DNA of 64,000 nt from positions 372,001-436,000 of the forward strand of contig JAJEKV010000091.1 of the NCBI GenBank assembly GCA_021234155.1, written 5' to 3'. This document shows positions 45,540 to 60,238 of this stretch, piece after piece. Positions within the stretch are counted from its first letter, which is position 1, and the number at the start of each line of letters is the position of its first letter. Below the pieces are notes generated by a model. The model was given only the letters and a program-made list of their open reading frames with translations. It did not search any database and was not told the DNA's origin. This stretch comes from Isoetes taiwanensis (Eukaryota; Streptophyta; Lycopodiopsida; Isoetales; Isoetaceae). Made by a program: the position numbers and the translations under genes.

Positions 45540-47190
45540 GAGCTTTTTCATTGGGGAACATGTGAGATGGAGTAAAATGGAGCGGGGAAGTCCAAAGGAG
45601 GCCATTGCAAGAGCTCCAATGGAGGAAGATGGGTTGCCTTTGTTGCACCCTTGCAACGAGGCGGTATTTTGCGGAGGGTATAATAAGCTGCTGGGTTGAT
45701 CCATTTGATAGTGTGAATGATGAGAGGCTGGGAGATGAACATCTTGGGTTGGCATTGTGAAGCTTCTTTATCGAAGTTGATACAATCATGTCGGGGAAGC
45801 TCTAGTGATTGCATTGTGTGCTTTCTCGATGGCCTGGAGTCCCAAGCTTCGGTTGAGATGGCCAATTAGATATATTACACACAAGAATGGTGATACTCTA
45901 GATTACCCTCTTGAACTACACACCCAAAGGCCCACCCAAGGCCATGTGGAAGATTTGGTGGTCGATGAGCATCCTTTGATCACAAAGGAAGAGCGCTATG
46001 TCTTTCATAAAAAAATGACAAAAGGTGCCCAAGAGGCCTAGAAGTGACAAATATTTAGAAAGGATGGAAAGTATGGCACCAACCAAAGAAAACACGGAGG
46101 CAATTAGGGGACAAGAGTGTTGCAACCTAGATTACGCGGTCGCGATTACAATGTGGATGACCACCGTCGAGATAAGGTCCCAATACATTGGGCGACTTCA
46201 AAAGATAGGATTAATTTCATTTACTCCTTGTGTAGGAATTCCGGCTATGATAAAGAAAAGGGGGGGCGGCTACTACTATATCAATTGGGGGCATGAAGGT
46301 ATGTATGAGAGCATTGAGATGGATTCTTGGGGTGAAACAAGTCTTCATTTTGATCTTGGGGGAGGGTTAGAAAAGGGCACACTTTGTTCCAACATGGTAA
46401 TGCACTCACTTTGAAAACTAGAGCAAATACTCTAAAAGGCCATTGCGGTCTTGAGAGCTTTGTGAGATACATGTCTCAATCTATGCCTCACAAGTCGAGG
46501 TGAGCGAGCCGCGGTGTGCGGTGGTGCAAAAATGTTGCCACAACACTATATCGGAAGGGTGCCTTAAGGAGGTCAACTCCATCCTAGAAACTCTTGGAGG
46601 TAGGCCTCTTTCTCAATCACATTTTGTAAAGTTATGGAGCACTCACTTCTGGGGCGTGGTGTCCTACAACATGCCATTCTCAAAAGTGCAACACTTGCAT
46701 TCAACTCAAGGATACACTTGCATCAAGCGCAATAGAAAGAAAGAATGGCAATTAGGGGAGCAATTTCTGGATCACCAAAGGGACCAAATATCATGTAGGC
46801 CGGTTGTATTGGCGTGGAGAACATTTTACGAGATCGCGGCCAGGACAAATTTTTGTGTATAATTCATGATAAGATGGACCAACACAAGACTTTCTTGCCA
46901 AAGCTAGATCCCTTTACCCAAAGCGTTGTCAAAGCGGCTTTTCGGATGAAATCCCCGGGTGTATTAACACATGGTCATGGGGCTGGAACATATGGTCATT
47001 TTGTGCTTGATCTATGGAGAGATGATCAAACTTCCATGTGAGCTCTATTTTCAAGTGCACGAGAACACTAGAAAGGATGTCGATAGAAGGGAGGAGGTAT
47101 TCCCTTCAGCACCCATTTTGAAGGCTTTGATGGATGATCAAGCTTTATACCAAAGGCGGATAAAAGCTCACATCAAAGGTGCCTAGTGAA
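45540..47190 (+). pseudogene. Unclassified coding-like region
   Basis: Successive plus-strand frames show balanced amino-acid composition: MERGSPKEAIARAPMEEDG (45573), KNGDTLDYPLELHTQRPTQG (about 45880), DKYLERMESMAPTKENTEAI to YYYINWGHEGMYESIEMDS (46043-46330), EVNSILETLGGRPLSQSHFV (about 46560) and MDQHKTFLPKLDPFTQSVVK (about 46875). Frames change repeatedly. No family is recognised; it could be a transposon protein or a host gene with errors. Confidence 0.25.
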
Positions 47191-48404
47191 TCAAGGAGGA
47201 CTTGGGATGATTTCCCCTACTTGAGAAATCAGCACGAGGAGCTATGTGTTGGTTGGAGCTATGGAAAAAACAAGAATAGATGGATGTTTGAAAAGGGCAA
47301 TGTCATACCCAGCCCGTGATGGGAAGTATTCAAAGTTGTGAAAGGGGATTGATGGTTGGGCATATACGCATGGATAGCACACTCTCCCACTCTTAAAGAA
47401 GCGTGACACTCTCTCAAATGGACTGTTCGAGAGCTGCATTGGCTACCCAATGGCTTTCTTGATGGATGAGGTTCGGGATTGGAAATCATTGTAGAAGGAT
47501 ACTTGCTAGATGGTAGGAACCCGATTAGCCGGGACAGCAAAAAGCCACTTAAGTTCAAGTTTTGGGTGGGATGGAATACCAATCATGCAATATAAGTGGA
47601 GACCAGGTGACAAGTTGTGGATGCACTACAAGGAGTTGTGGCAAAGAAGTCTTCTTGGTGAAGTTCTCATTCTAAAGGGCAGCAAACCACTACCTCCCTT
47701 CAGAAAGGTCAAAGACTCTAGCCAAGCGGTGAAGGGGCATCAAGGGATTACATAACACCTTTGGGATGATGTTAGAAATGGAAAACACACCTCCACTCTT
47801 AAAAATCAAATGGACTCCTAATCAAATGCGGAAAGTTGTGACATGCTTGGAAGCGAGCGACCATGTGGGAGGGAGCTAAAGGGCAGGTTGCAGTCCAAGA
47901 TGGGAGGTTCTCAGGTGCAAACACGTCTAGAATGCTCCTTGGGTCTAGCAAGGTTCCAAGTGGTTTGTGAAGTAAGGCCTCCATAGAAGTGACATAATAC
48001 AGGTGGGATCCTTTGAGACATCAAGGAAGGATACTTTGTGTAGTAAGGCACGATGATGAGGGCTGTCCAATATGGTTAGGGGGTGGCACTCTCACGATGT
48101 AGCCACCACTATGCACGATGGAGAGGAGTTAGATCCTGGATTCCAAATTCAATATTGGGGTGGGGAGACCTGAGAAGGGCAACTTGAAGGAGCAATACAG
48201 CGGCTGTTTGGGAAGAAGTGGAGGGCAGAATTATCTTTGAAGCCCTCAAGAGAGTGGGTGGAGTGTGTGGTATGGTCATATCCAAGTTCTCCCGTTGCAA
48301 GGACCTTACACAAAGATCCCAAGAAGGGAGATGGACAAGGCCTTGGTTAACCTCCATCTTTATATCATTGTATGAGGGCACATAATATTGAAAGTTTGAT
48401 AACT
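47191..48404. other. Stretch before the duplication breakpoint, no recognised gene
   Basis: Short frames on both strands (for example 47510-47755 plus, 48109-48381 minus) without known motifs. It ends abruptly where LINE sequence starts at 48405. Confidence 0.3.
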
Positions 48405-49598
48405 CCTTTATATGATTTACCCCGCTTTGTGTAAATTCTCTTTTGCCAAAGAGATCATTCTATCATTATGACGCCCCATCCAATATTCTTTCCCCTCGCT
48501 TATCGCCTCTACTTTCTAGAGATGAATAATCCATTTCGCTTTTCTTATTTACTGCTTTTCTTCTTCCATATGGGTAGCACCGGTTGATTCTCGAATCGCT
48601 AGATTGTATGGGTATTCCCGCCCACATTCTTCAGCTTCCTGTCCCCTCATGTGCTACCTACTCCATTGTATTGTGGTCCCTTTGGGGATGGTCTATATCC
48701 TCAGGAAGGATGTGCGCAAAGAAAAGGGCCTAGATTTATATCGCAATCGCTTCCGGGAGAGGGTTTACCTTTGAGCAGAGTGGAAGCCCCTATAATTGAT
48801 CGAATTGATGGAAGCCCCATCCACGTGACGATTTACCGCCTCTTAAATCCGCCATTTGTTTTGCCCAGCCTCGAAATGGGTCGGGCAGTGGCTTAATTGA
48901 GGCCGCGGGGCCTCGCTTGTGCTCACTCGGGTTTGATTCCCGTGTGGTTCCCTTCGCCATACCGCCAAGCCACCGATCCTCGGACCTCGTGATCATATTC
49001 ATCGGCCTCCAAAATCTTGGCAATCAACTGCCTCCCTACCTACTATTGCTTCAACTTGCGCCGTCGTCGCAGCTCGAAGCTCTCAAAATTTTGTTGTGTA
49101 GGGCCCCATTCTTCCCTATTCTTCCTCCACTAGTATTTCTTTTTTCTCGTCTCATCATTTTCTTTTGTCCGGATCTCCTATCGCCATCGATTCCACCCAA
49201 CCTCTCTCCTGGAAGAAGGGGCTTCGGGCTCATTTGCAAGCTTCATCGGGTTTAGCGTAATTGGGCGACTTGTGGGAGGCGCCATCTCTACCGCTTTATC
49301 AAGATTGCAAAAAGTGTCTTTTAGAATATGGGGCTTTTTGCCCCAATGCGCTTTACCTTTGATGAAACATCCGCGATGCCGAACCGGGGATCGACCTCCC
49401 GTGACTCAAAAGCACGGGCTATTCGGTTCCGCCTGTGATGTGATCCCATGTATTTCCTCAAAGAAGAAGAATTAGTCATGTCCCCTCCCCCTCGAAAGCT
49501 CTCCCGATCCTTTCTCCCTCCCCCATCCCCCGCGACCTCTCTCGATATGTTTCCTCCTCCGCCACTGCTGCCGCTGACGCCGCCGACATCCTGCCTCC
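48405..49598 (-). pseudogene. LINE ORF1 5' part, second copy (truncated by the duplication edge)
   Basis: Corresponds to 20649-21856. The LINE 5' junction and one target-site copy GATATTGATAAATAAT (49599-49614) are preserved, so the duplication includes the LINE-gag boundary. The reading frame is destroyed by many small changes. Confidence 0.85.
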
Positions 49599-49614
49599 GA
49601 TATTGATAAATAAT

Positions 49615-49940
49615 CTCACCATGCTTTGATGTGGAAGGTCTACAATATCGTAACTTGAGGGTCAAAAAGCTTACCAAACCTTGCCAAAAATTCTTTTTCA
49701 TAATCTCCCCAAGAATTAGCACCTATGTTAATCACATATCCAAGCCATGCTCTCACTTCATCATTCTTAAAATACTTTTGAATTTTGAATATTTGCAACG
49801 CTTGTAGCCATACTTGAGTATTCTTCAAGAGTATTCAAGAAGTTGTTAGCATTGATGCTTGGATCAAAAGTAAGAGGAGGGGAACTAGTACATTGAACTC
49901 AAAAGTAATAACAAGGCATACCAATTACCTTGAAGAGTCA
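49615..49940 (-). pseudogene. Gypsy-type gag N-terminus, second copy
   Basis: Encodes NDEVRAWLGYVINIGANSW and FLARFGKLFDPQV as in 21873-22195, again with breaks. Confidence 0.55.
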
Positions 49941-52900
49941 CTCCTTGTGGTGCATATCGTAAGTCTCGTGGTTCTCATTGTGTATCTACATGATCAACAC
50001 TATCATGCTTCAAGTATGATGCAAGAAAAATTCGCGAAAACACTTCCAATTTGCAAACCCCGACCAAGTTAAAACCTGTCAATACTCCCGTAGCAACCTC
50101 GAAGTTTTGCGATGAAACAATTAATGAGCTCTTTTTACTTCCGACACTTTGATTGACTCGCATATCCGTGAAGCAATGTGCATCGAATTATTCTCACAAG
50201 AATCATGCAAATATGCTTTAGAAAATTCAATTTTGCATCAGAGACCGCCGTAATACAAAAAAAGTAAGAAAATTTCTCTAGATCGAGAAATGGAATACTT
50301 TTTCACCCTGATGCTTTCTAATGTGTCTGACAGACCTATAAGCAAGGTGCATCAGGTGATTTTGACAAAATGATGCTAATATACTCAAGAATATATTTTT
50401 TCAATGGCGCATCGTCACAAGTTTTGAACGAGCTAGAATTTATGGATCTTGAAAAAACATTTTGGAGATGCTTTCAATGTTTTGGTAGAACAGATGTTAA
50501 CAATATGATGCATGAGTCCTTATGCTAAGTATTTTCGATTTCAACTTTATTTCTCAAAACTAGTGACAACTATTGCTAGAATGCTTAACTTTTGCCTTTT
50601 TTTGATTTTTTGATTGATGCAATATTTCCTAGAGCTTATTATGTTTGCAAATGCATTTTACAAATTTTTGGTTAGAAAAAGAGGTTTTAACAAAGAGAGT
50701 TGTCTCGAGGATCATTTCAGTCCATTTACACCCATATATCTCACCGTGAGAAATTTTAATTTTATAATTCTACCGCCTCCCTTTGAATCTTCACTTGATT
50801 TTTAACGGCATATGAGAATTTTATGACCACTAGATTCACCTTTTATGCCTGTGATGATTGTTCAAACTTCAGAGAAATTGACAGCTTTTTTACAAAGCCA
50901 GCCTAGAATCGATTCTTCAAGTTTCTAGCATAAAAATGTCTAAACCTTGCTAAATATAGAAGTAATTGATATATTATGATAAAATATACCTATTATATGT
51001 TTTGTATTTGGTCGCTATCATTTGATATCAATTGAAGTCGCCAAATCCTATTTTGCTAAAAAAAAAATGTCAGTATGAGGTTGGAGAATTATTTCTCTTA
51101 TCGCTATAAGTTTTAACTTAATTTTGTGACAATAAGTTCTTAACAATACAAGCTATGGCTTAAGAATTATGTAGATGTTTATATAGTATATTGATAGCTG
51201 CTAAAAAAAAAAAAGTTATTGTAAAGAATTCAAAACAAAAATATAGGTTAAAGTGCTTCAAAAAACCCCATCTATAAGTCTCATAAGGATACTGAATAAT
51301 GCATTCTAGTTAACTCTATATAGGAATTCACTCCATCAACTTAAATGTCAGATAACTTGCTTATAATCATGTATTATCTAGATCTAAAACAAGATCTAAT
51401 ATAACATGATGACCATAGGTTCAAAAGTGGGTTGATTATAGGTCTAAAACTCAACAATGATATAGGTAGTGATGGCTATTGATGAATGGAGGACAATATG
51501 ACGAAGTTTAGCCATGAATATAAATAAATAGATCAAAGGACTTTCCGTACCTATTTTTCTAGTTCATCTAAAAGATTAACTTATTGCACTACATTTGTTC
51601 CATAAGTCTTTTAAATGATACAATATATAATAAAAAGTATATAGAGGTTCTTGGTGTGGTCTTATTAGAAAAAAATGAAGAACCTACTTACTTTTACTAT
51701 TATAAAGTTTGTCAATATGTGGTCGCCCCAAAGTGTTGTAGCCTAAGTAGGACCATAGTACATGTAGATCACTTTTTATGATTGGCTATTTATGATAGGC
51801 TATAATTTTTATTAATCTAAACATTTGTTGGCATATATCTCAATTTTCATGTTAGAATAACATATTATATACAAGATTTGAATATAAATACATGTACTAT
51901 TTATAAGTTTAGGATTAAACGGAGAAAATATCTCTAGCTATTTTATACCGCCCTATTCATTTTGTCCCCTACAATGATACTACATTTTTTTTTATCACAA
52001 TGAGATAATTATTAAAAAGTGTAAGTGGACGCCAACATATCGCTCAAAATAGCCTTTAACCGCTTAGTTTTTGTGCTTCAATATCACCCTTTGGATAGAC
52101 AAACCCTTTATCATATATATACAAGATTTGAATATAAATACATGGACTATTTATAAGTTTAGGATTAAACTGAGAAAATATCTCTAGCTATTTATGCTTG
52201 GCTCTATTCATTTTGTCCCCTACAATGATACTAGGACTTTTTATCGCCAATGAGATAATTATTAAAAGTGTAAATGGACGCCAACATACATTCAAAATAG
52301 CCTTTAACTGCTTAGTTTTTGTGCTTCAATATCACCCTTTAGATAGACAATCCCCCCTAACCAATTAATGTTATCATATAAAATGCGGTATATGTGAGCT
52401 ATATTTTAAAGAATTGATTAACACGATGATGTTCTTGGCTTTTAAATGAGAGGTCATGTGGATCAATAATTGGAATCGACACAGCAGTCTATCTTGATCT
52501 TTAGTCAAAGCTTTTCAATGTTTTCCTTGGTTCATCTTGCATTGCTTTCTTAACTTTAAGAAGCTTTGAAATATAGTTTTTGAAGTTCATCCTCAAGGCA
52601 AAAATCTAAAGATCAAACATCGAAAAAATTTGATGGTCAATTGGAACTAATACTAAAAGTTTTAGTCCAAGCCTAGCAATAAATATTTTTTATTGATGGA
52701 GCAGCTCATGAACTACTAACATTCTAAAATTGAACTTGAGATTGACTAGAATAAAGAAATTATTGATTTAAAATGTATTTATGGATCGTCTTAGGTACAA
52801 AAACCTTTTTTGATTTATCATAATTAGACCTTTTGCTCTTTTCCTTTACTAGTTTTAGCATTGGTCTCATATCCATACAAGCATTCATATATATTTTTTT

Positions 52901-55296
52901 TTTTCAATGATATACTATTTAAAATAAATTTTTTTAAATTTAACAAAATAGATATCAATTAAAAGTCACTGAAATTGTCATTATAAGTCAAAGCCAAAAC
53001 TTCAAATTACAAGCCAACAAATATTTTTTATGCATGAAGTAATTAGTCAACTATTTATATACCAAATTTGAAGTAAGAAACCATGTTCATGCAAAAGTTG
53101 TAGAATTTTAATTGAAAACAAATTCTTCCGAATCATTTTTAGTCCATAGAAGACAGAAAACAGTTTTAATCCTGTCATGTTTCACTGACTATATCTTCCT
53201 TCCTAGACTTCGGATTGGAACAAAGTTTTCTGTGTATTCATCCTTATCTTATATAGAAAAAATACCATTATAATGAAAAAAAAAAAAAAACCTTTTATTG
53301 AGACAAATTGTACATTATGTAAACATGAAACAAACAAGACTTGATCCCCTTGATTCACCTAAGCATAATGTTCCATTTTGAAGGTATATGCATTTTTACT
53401 ATTTTTCTTGTGGTAATATGACTGCTGATAATAACATGTAAAAAGGCTTTAACGAATTTTATGCTATTGATTTTATGTGAATTTTAAAGTGAACTGTACA
53501 AATGAACTATTTATGGTCCATGATGGGACAACTCTAGAGATTAATCTAAATAAGATTTTTATGAAAGGTTCTTTTTTATCAAACCATTGTATGTACTATC
53601 TAAGTCACTCAAAATAGATAAAGAAGAACTAGAAAGAGAATATCAATTGTTTCTATGCTTATAACGAGCTACAGAGGTCAGATTCAGATGATCTTGGGCT
53701 CTTTGAAAAGCTTATGTAGAGAGCTTTCTATTGGCATATGATTTGACTTGAATCTATTAAGATAGATACCTGCTTTTTGTACTTTTCAATCTGGATACTT
53801 TTTTGCAAAGTGCATACCAAATACAGATTTGATGGTAATATGGTTTTTATCATAACTTTTGAATTCAGACTCCGTTTTGAGTATCAGATTCAGATGATCT
53901 TAGACTCTTTGGAAAGTTTATATAGATAGATACCGCTTTTTGAAGTCGCACAAAAAATGAAAATGTGTGTAGGATTTTACATGATATTACCTGCATTGCC
54001 AATCCAAATCGAGTTTATCCTTCTGCAAAATCCGAGAAACTAGATCATCGATGCAAAATCCAAGCTCGAACTCGACAAGGGCTTCTTATTTGACCCTTTG
54101 TATTGCAATGGAAAAAAGCCAAGTAGGGCGCAATATACACAAATCTTGAGGCGAAGGAACACAAGAAAAAGGTCGCTAATCCGCATTGGTATCGACGCAC
54201 TCCATAACCACCGCTACAAAATAACATACGATCTCTAAGATTAAAAAAAATGTTATGATGCTTTCAATTTGTCTTAAACTAGCATCGCTTTCTTGGGTCT
54301 GAGCCTGATTCCGCCATAGCCAGCAAAGTTAGACTCTGGAATACTTGCTTGAAAGCGAGACTAAAGATACTATAAATTGGAACATTACAGTAACGCAAGC
54401 AAATAAACAATCCCTTTACAAGCAAAATCAAGAACAAGGGGTATATAATGTGCTTTCTCGTGTTTGCCAGTGGAGTCCAGAGATACGTAATTTTTTTGTC
54501 AAGGCGTAGAGGACCAAAGATTTCTTCAAAGCCAATCTTCATAAAGTCATGGTATCAAGTATTGTATTGTTTTGAAGTAGCAATTTTGATTGATTGTGAA
54601 AACATGACTTTCAAGTATGATTTAAGCCACTTCACTATTGGGACACCTGAGGGCAACCCTCCGTGACGCTAAAGACCTTATTTATTAACATTTTTTATTT
54701 GTTGTTTACTAGTAAAACAACATGGACTTAACGCCGGGAATATGAACGTAAACCAAAAATGTAAAGCATTGAGAATGTTACATGGCGACTGCGGTGATGT
54801 TACCCCAACAATTGCCACAAATAGTCCTATTAGACCCAATTGACCGAGTCTTCCCCGAGGCTTTGGTGGTGTTCACGAATTGAATGCCGCCGAGGTATGT
54901 ACCATAAATATTTTTGTATCCTAATGTACTTTCTTTTTGCAGTTGTATTTGATAGAGCGATATATTATATTGCAATTTCTCAATGTGCAAAGGACAAATA
55001 AAATGGATGACATCGTTCAACGATGTGTCCTTGACGTTAAATGACCTCTCTATTTCTTTAAATGTGCCTCTATTTTTCATCTGTTGTTTCTGTTTATAAA
55101 ATCCCTTTATTTCTTTTCATGCTGCAGTGCATGTGCTACTCCCTTACTTTCTTTGCATGCGCTACATTCCCTTAGTTCCTTGGAGTGGTCAAGTGTTCCT
55201 TTAAGTTTATCCTTGCTCTTCTATAAATAGTCCTCGAGAAGCTAGTGTTTCATCGCAGATGTGAGTTTTCTTTGTTGTTTTTTAGATACATGGCCA
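49941..55296. repeat. AT-rich stretch, second copy
   Basis: Corresponds to 22200-27559, including the 247-bp tandem pair (about 51867-52358). Long segments (for example 53470-53930) are nearly unchanged, others are not. Confidence 0.6.
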
Positions 55297-55817
55297 TGGA
55301 AGCTATGCTCCGATGCTATCATGAACCTATGCAAAAACAAGGAAAATACACAAGAAATATGGAAGAAATATGCCAAGATCGGCAAAAAATCTAATATATG
55401 AACATGAATCAAGAGTACGATGGCCCGAAGGCAAGCAGGAACACGAGACAGATGCCTAGAAGGCTCAAGGCTGGCATTAAACCGTAATGGTTCACAAGAA
55501 GGAGGTGCCTCCTTATATATTAGGGTAATGGTCGATCGCACCACTCAAAGGATGAGATCATGACAAGTGTTGTGCATGCATGTAGGTTCTAGAATATTCT
55601 AGAACCTCCTGGAAGCCACCCCACATATGAAAAAGATATGAGGGCATGTCTTTAACAAATACTGGTAGCGCACTTGGCAAAGATGTGTGACTCGCAACTA
55701 GAAGGTTGTGAGTTCAAATGCTGGCTTGTGTAACTATCCTTTCGCATTCGTGTGACAATCATCTTTTGTATGTATACGAGTATAACATATGATACTAATA
55801 TCCGTATGGTCGTCACA
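55297..55817 (-). repeat. Chromovirus LTR (minus), second copy
   Basis: Homologous to 27560-28086 with LTR edges TGTGACGACC at 55817 and 55938; the nested duplications follow at 55.82-56.86 kb in altered form. Confidence 0.65.
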
Positions 55818-55999
55818 CCATCCCCTTCCTACGATGGCGACGAGTCCTCAGTAACTATCCTTTCGCATTCGTGTGACAATCATCTTTTGTATGTATACGA
55901 GTATAACATATGATACTAATATCCGTATGGTCGTCACACCATCCCCTTCCTACGATGGCGACGAGTCCTCAGAGTTGGGGCCGGGGTACTCAAACTTAG

Positions 56000-58900
56000 T
56001 TTATCCGTAACATCGCTGAAACTACGCAATTTTATCGTAGCATTAGTCGATTCTCTCAAGAAGTTTCGTGTTCTGGCCACTTGGCAAGTAACCTTCCCAA
56101 TCGACAGTAATACAATTATCGACGAAGAAACTTGGAGTCCAGAATCTCTCAAACCTCGAACTCCTCATGATCATCAATTTCTACTGGTGGTGGCGTAGAT
56201 GATTGTGATCCGGAAAGTATTAACCGGTAGGGCTCCAAAGAGAGAAACATGAAATACCGGATGGAGTCAACAACCGAGGGAGCCGAACAACCGGAGGGAG
56301 CTCTCAATGTAGGTTATATGATACTAATATCCGTGATGGTCGCACACCATCCCCTTCCTACGATGGCGACGGAAGTCCTCGCAGAATTATCCTTTCGCAT
56401 TCGCGGTGACAATCATCTTCCAGATGTATACGAAAGTATAACATATGATACTAATATCCGTATGGTCGCCACACCATCCCCTTCCTACGATGGCTAATTT
56501 AGTCCTCGAGTTGGGGCCGGGTACTCAAACTTAGTTTATCCGTAACATCGCTGAAACTACGCAATTTTATCGTAAGCATTAGTCGATTCTCCAGCTCGTG
56601 TTCGGCCACTTGGCAAGTAACCTTCCTAATCGACAGTAATACAATTATCGACGAAGAAACTTGGAGTCCAGAATCTCTCAAACCTCGAACTCCTCATGAT
56701 CATCAATTTCTACTGGTGGTGGCGGCAGATGATTGTGATCCGGAAAGTATTAATCGCGGTAGGGCTCCAAAGAGAGAAACATGAAATACTGGATGGAGCT
56801 GAACAACTGGAGGGAGCTGAACAACTGGAGGGAGCTCGAACAGAGGTTACTTGGTGAATGCGCACAATACGACGCTACTGCCTCATGATCCGTGATCCGG
56901 TAAGGACCAAGGCGACAATAGTCAAGCTTGTTGGGTGGACGGAGGTAGGAAGGTCCTTATGAAAAGCTGCATAAGGTCACTAACGGAAATTTAGGAGCTT
57001 CCTTACCAATGCAAATCAGCATAATGCCGATAGTTTCCTCGTGTTCGAAGATGATGTCAAGATCCGATTGAAGAGCCCGAGTTTCTCAAGTCGAGACTCA
57101 CACCACCAAAGGATACACTAAGAGACCAAAGAGGATGCCGACCGTGCAGTTCGTAACGAATGGAGTCTGGCCAATGGAAGCATGTACTGAGTTATTATAG
57201 GCAAACTCAGCTAATGAAAAATAATCGACCCAATCATCCTACTGATAACTGATAAAGCACCTAAATATTGCTCCAGAGTCCGATTAGTGCACTTTTCCCC
57301 GCCCATTACTTTCCTCGATGATGACTAGTTGTCGCGACGGCTGATATGCAATAACTCCAAAAGCCGCCCCAAAACCTATGACGAATCATGATACGATCGC
57401 CGATGATAGTATTGGTGCCGTGAAGTCCGACTACTTCACCTAAGAAGAAGATCTATTGTTCCTCACCGGTGATGGTGATGTTGCAGGGAATAAAATGAAC
57501 CGTCTTAGAGAAATAATCAACAACAATCATGATGGCATCATAACCCCAAGAGAGTGGTAGCTTCGGAATAAAGTCTATAGAAATGCTCTTCCAAGGTCCA
57601 TCTGGTACTGGCAATGGCTGAAGAAGGCCATGAGGAGAATGCTTTGGAATCTTCGCTCGATAGCAGATGTCAGAGGATCGAATAAAAGCTTCGACAGAGC
57701 GATTTAAGCCTGCACCACCAATACTCTCGACTAATAAGTTCAAGAGTCTTGGCTATTCCAAAGTATCTGGCCATAGGTGAATCATGGCAAGCCTAGAGAA
57801 CCCGAAGCCGAGAAGCACCATCTGGCATATACAGAAGCCTGTCAGGGAACATGAGTTCATCTCGAACCTCAAAATGATCATAGTCCGATCGATTTGCCGA
57901 GAAGATGATGCGTAGCCGTGGTGTGAGAATACATCTTGAGCCAATGGATTGAAGGGCGTAGATGCTCGAATGCATCTCAACAAGGCCGTATCATGAGGCC
58001 CTCGAATAAAGTGAGGACCATAAGTCGCAACCGATCAGCCCCGTATAACCTCGTGAATTGCCGATCAAATGCGTGATCACCTCGCTTGGGCTCAAGGTAG
58101 GAGCCGCCGAGACAAGGCATCAAACTTCTCTTGAGGGATCCGTGATGGTACTTGATCATGAAATCTATGGGATAATACTTGAGTATGCTACGGGCCCGGC
58201 GACGGTTGAGCAAATACAGACCGGAAAATATTCTACATTTCCGATGATCCAGATAGATCGGACCTTGTAAGGAGATCCCTTCAAGAAACATCTCCACTCC
58301 TCAATAGAATCCACTATCTCCAACAACTCCTTGTCAAAAAATGGGATAGTTGATTTCAAAGAAATTCAAACTTCCGTGGAGTGATAGGCGATTGATGCAA
58401 TTCATGGTCATCCCCCTCTTGTGACAGATCCCCACCTAAGAGCAAAATCGTAAAACATCCGCTACGACAAACATATGGGTGCAAAGAATCTGCATGAGCA
58501 AGAACTAGTGTCGTGGTAAAAATATGCTTAGAGGTAACGAAAGCAGATTCTACTTCCATACTCCATTCAAAAGGCACTCCCTTAATTGTGAGGCATATCA
58601 AAGGAAGGACAAACTCCGAATAATCCCGAATGGAACGCCGATAGAAATTGGTAGACCTAAGAAAACACTGAACATCTCGAATGGATGAAGGTGTTTGCCA
58701 TTCCAAACAGTGCTGATTTTTTCGGCATCCATAGAGACTCCATGTGGAGTGATAGGATAGCCAAGGGACTTCACAATATCCTGATCAAACTGATACTTCT
58801 CAAGTTTGACATATAACCAATGCTCATGATAGAAGGACCTGTCGAATATGCCTCTCATGTTCTTCGAGAGTCTTAAAATAAATAAGAATGTCATCCAAAT

Positions 58901-59680
58901 AGATGATAACAAAAGTGTTTAAGAACTCTCGAATCGCCATATGTCGAATATTGCCGAGCATTGGTAAGTCCAAAGGCATAACCGTACTCAAAATGGCCAT
59001 ATCGAAAATACGAAAAATCGCTTTTCCACTTATCACCTTCCCGGATCCGAATAAGATAGGCACCACGAAGATCAATCTTCGTAAAATAATGCGCACCTTA
59101 GAGTCGCTCCAACTCTGGGATCAGAGGAGCGGATACCGATTTGGCACTGTGATCTTATTGAGGCCATGATAATCAACAACCAGACATAATGAATCATCCT
59201 TTTGATTTAAGAAGATATCCCGCAAAAAAACCTTCAACTCAAAGCAGATATAGACCATATATCTGACCATATGGCTGCATTGTCTCTGCCGCAAATCAAT
59301 AGGACAATCATATGGACGATGCTCTGGGAGCTTGCTGGCCTTGACTTTGTCAAAAACATCAGAGAAGTCGCCATATTTACTGCGAGCATTGGAGCAGACT
59401 TCACTGGTGCCGAGCTAGCTGACGGGTGAACCTGGATTGCAAATACTGAACTTGGATCTTGCCTTCCAGATGTAACGAACTCGCGAAGAGAAATCTTCGA
59501 GACATGAAACCGAGGGCATGAAGATTCCCTGCATTTAAGAAGGAGCAGAACATGAGCAAGAGCAAAGGCAACCGCCTATAATAACTCAAGATAAGGTGCT
59601 TCCACCCACTGCAGTCCTTTTTTCTCAACTCCGCCAAAGATCCTCGCTGATCCCTTTAGTGTCGCCAAATGACTCGCATT
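56000..59680 (-). pseudogene. Chromovirus pol remnant, second copy
   Basis: Same order as 28300-31960: [12 protein letters not shown] at about 58910, RNase H FDKELLEIVDSIEEWRCFL at about 58330, integrase WKSISIDFIPKLPLSWGYD at about 57590. More frameshifts than the first copy. Confidence 0.8.
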
Positions 59681-60238
59681 AATCTTAGTGCCAAGTCTCG
59701 ACTTTGAAAACCTGTGCTCTTCAATTAAATCTTCAAGACCATCTTCCCGTGCACGTAAGCGATGTCGACATTATGCCGATTTATATCGACACCGGCAGAA
59801 GCTTCTACATTTCATGTTGGTGACCTTCTCCGCAACAAGCTTGATTATCGCCGCTTATCCTTATTGATCACGCTTGAGGTCGTCGATGTGGCATTCTGCC
59901 TCGAGCCCCTCCGCATGTTCGCCTCCATCCAAGATTTTATGTTTCGCTATTGAGCTCTACACAATTAATCCTTTTCCCAATCACCACTAGTGAAAAATGT
60001 ATGATCACGAGGAGTTCGAGGTTTGAGAGATTTTGACTCCAAGTCTTTAAGGCCGATTATTATATTACTTTTTATCGATTGGGAAGGTTATCACCAAAGA
60101 AGCCCGCCAAAGATCCGGACTAATGCTTCGATAAAATTGCGGAGCGCCACCGACCTTCGACATTACTCTTGATAAGTCAAGTTCGAAAATACCCCATATC
60201 TAGCTCCAAGAACTCGCTGTTGTCATAAGAGGGGATGG
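59640..60238 (+). pseudogene. Integrase C-terminus and chromodomain (plus), second copy
   Basis: Corresponds to 31905-32530; KLDYRR is still readable, the rest is broken by frame changes. A GAGGGGATGG polypurine tract precedes the LTR. Confidence 0.65.

Noticed and set aside
45523-45865. Minus-strand frames of 88-108 codons
   Set aside because: They overlap the more protein-like plus-strand frame and the low-complexity repeat, and have no recognised motif.
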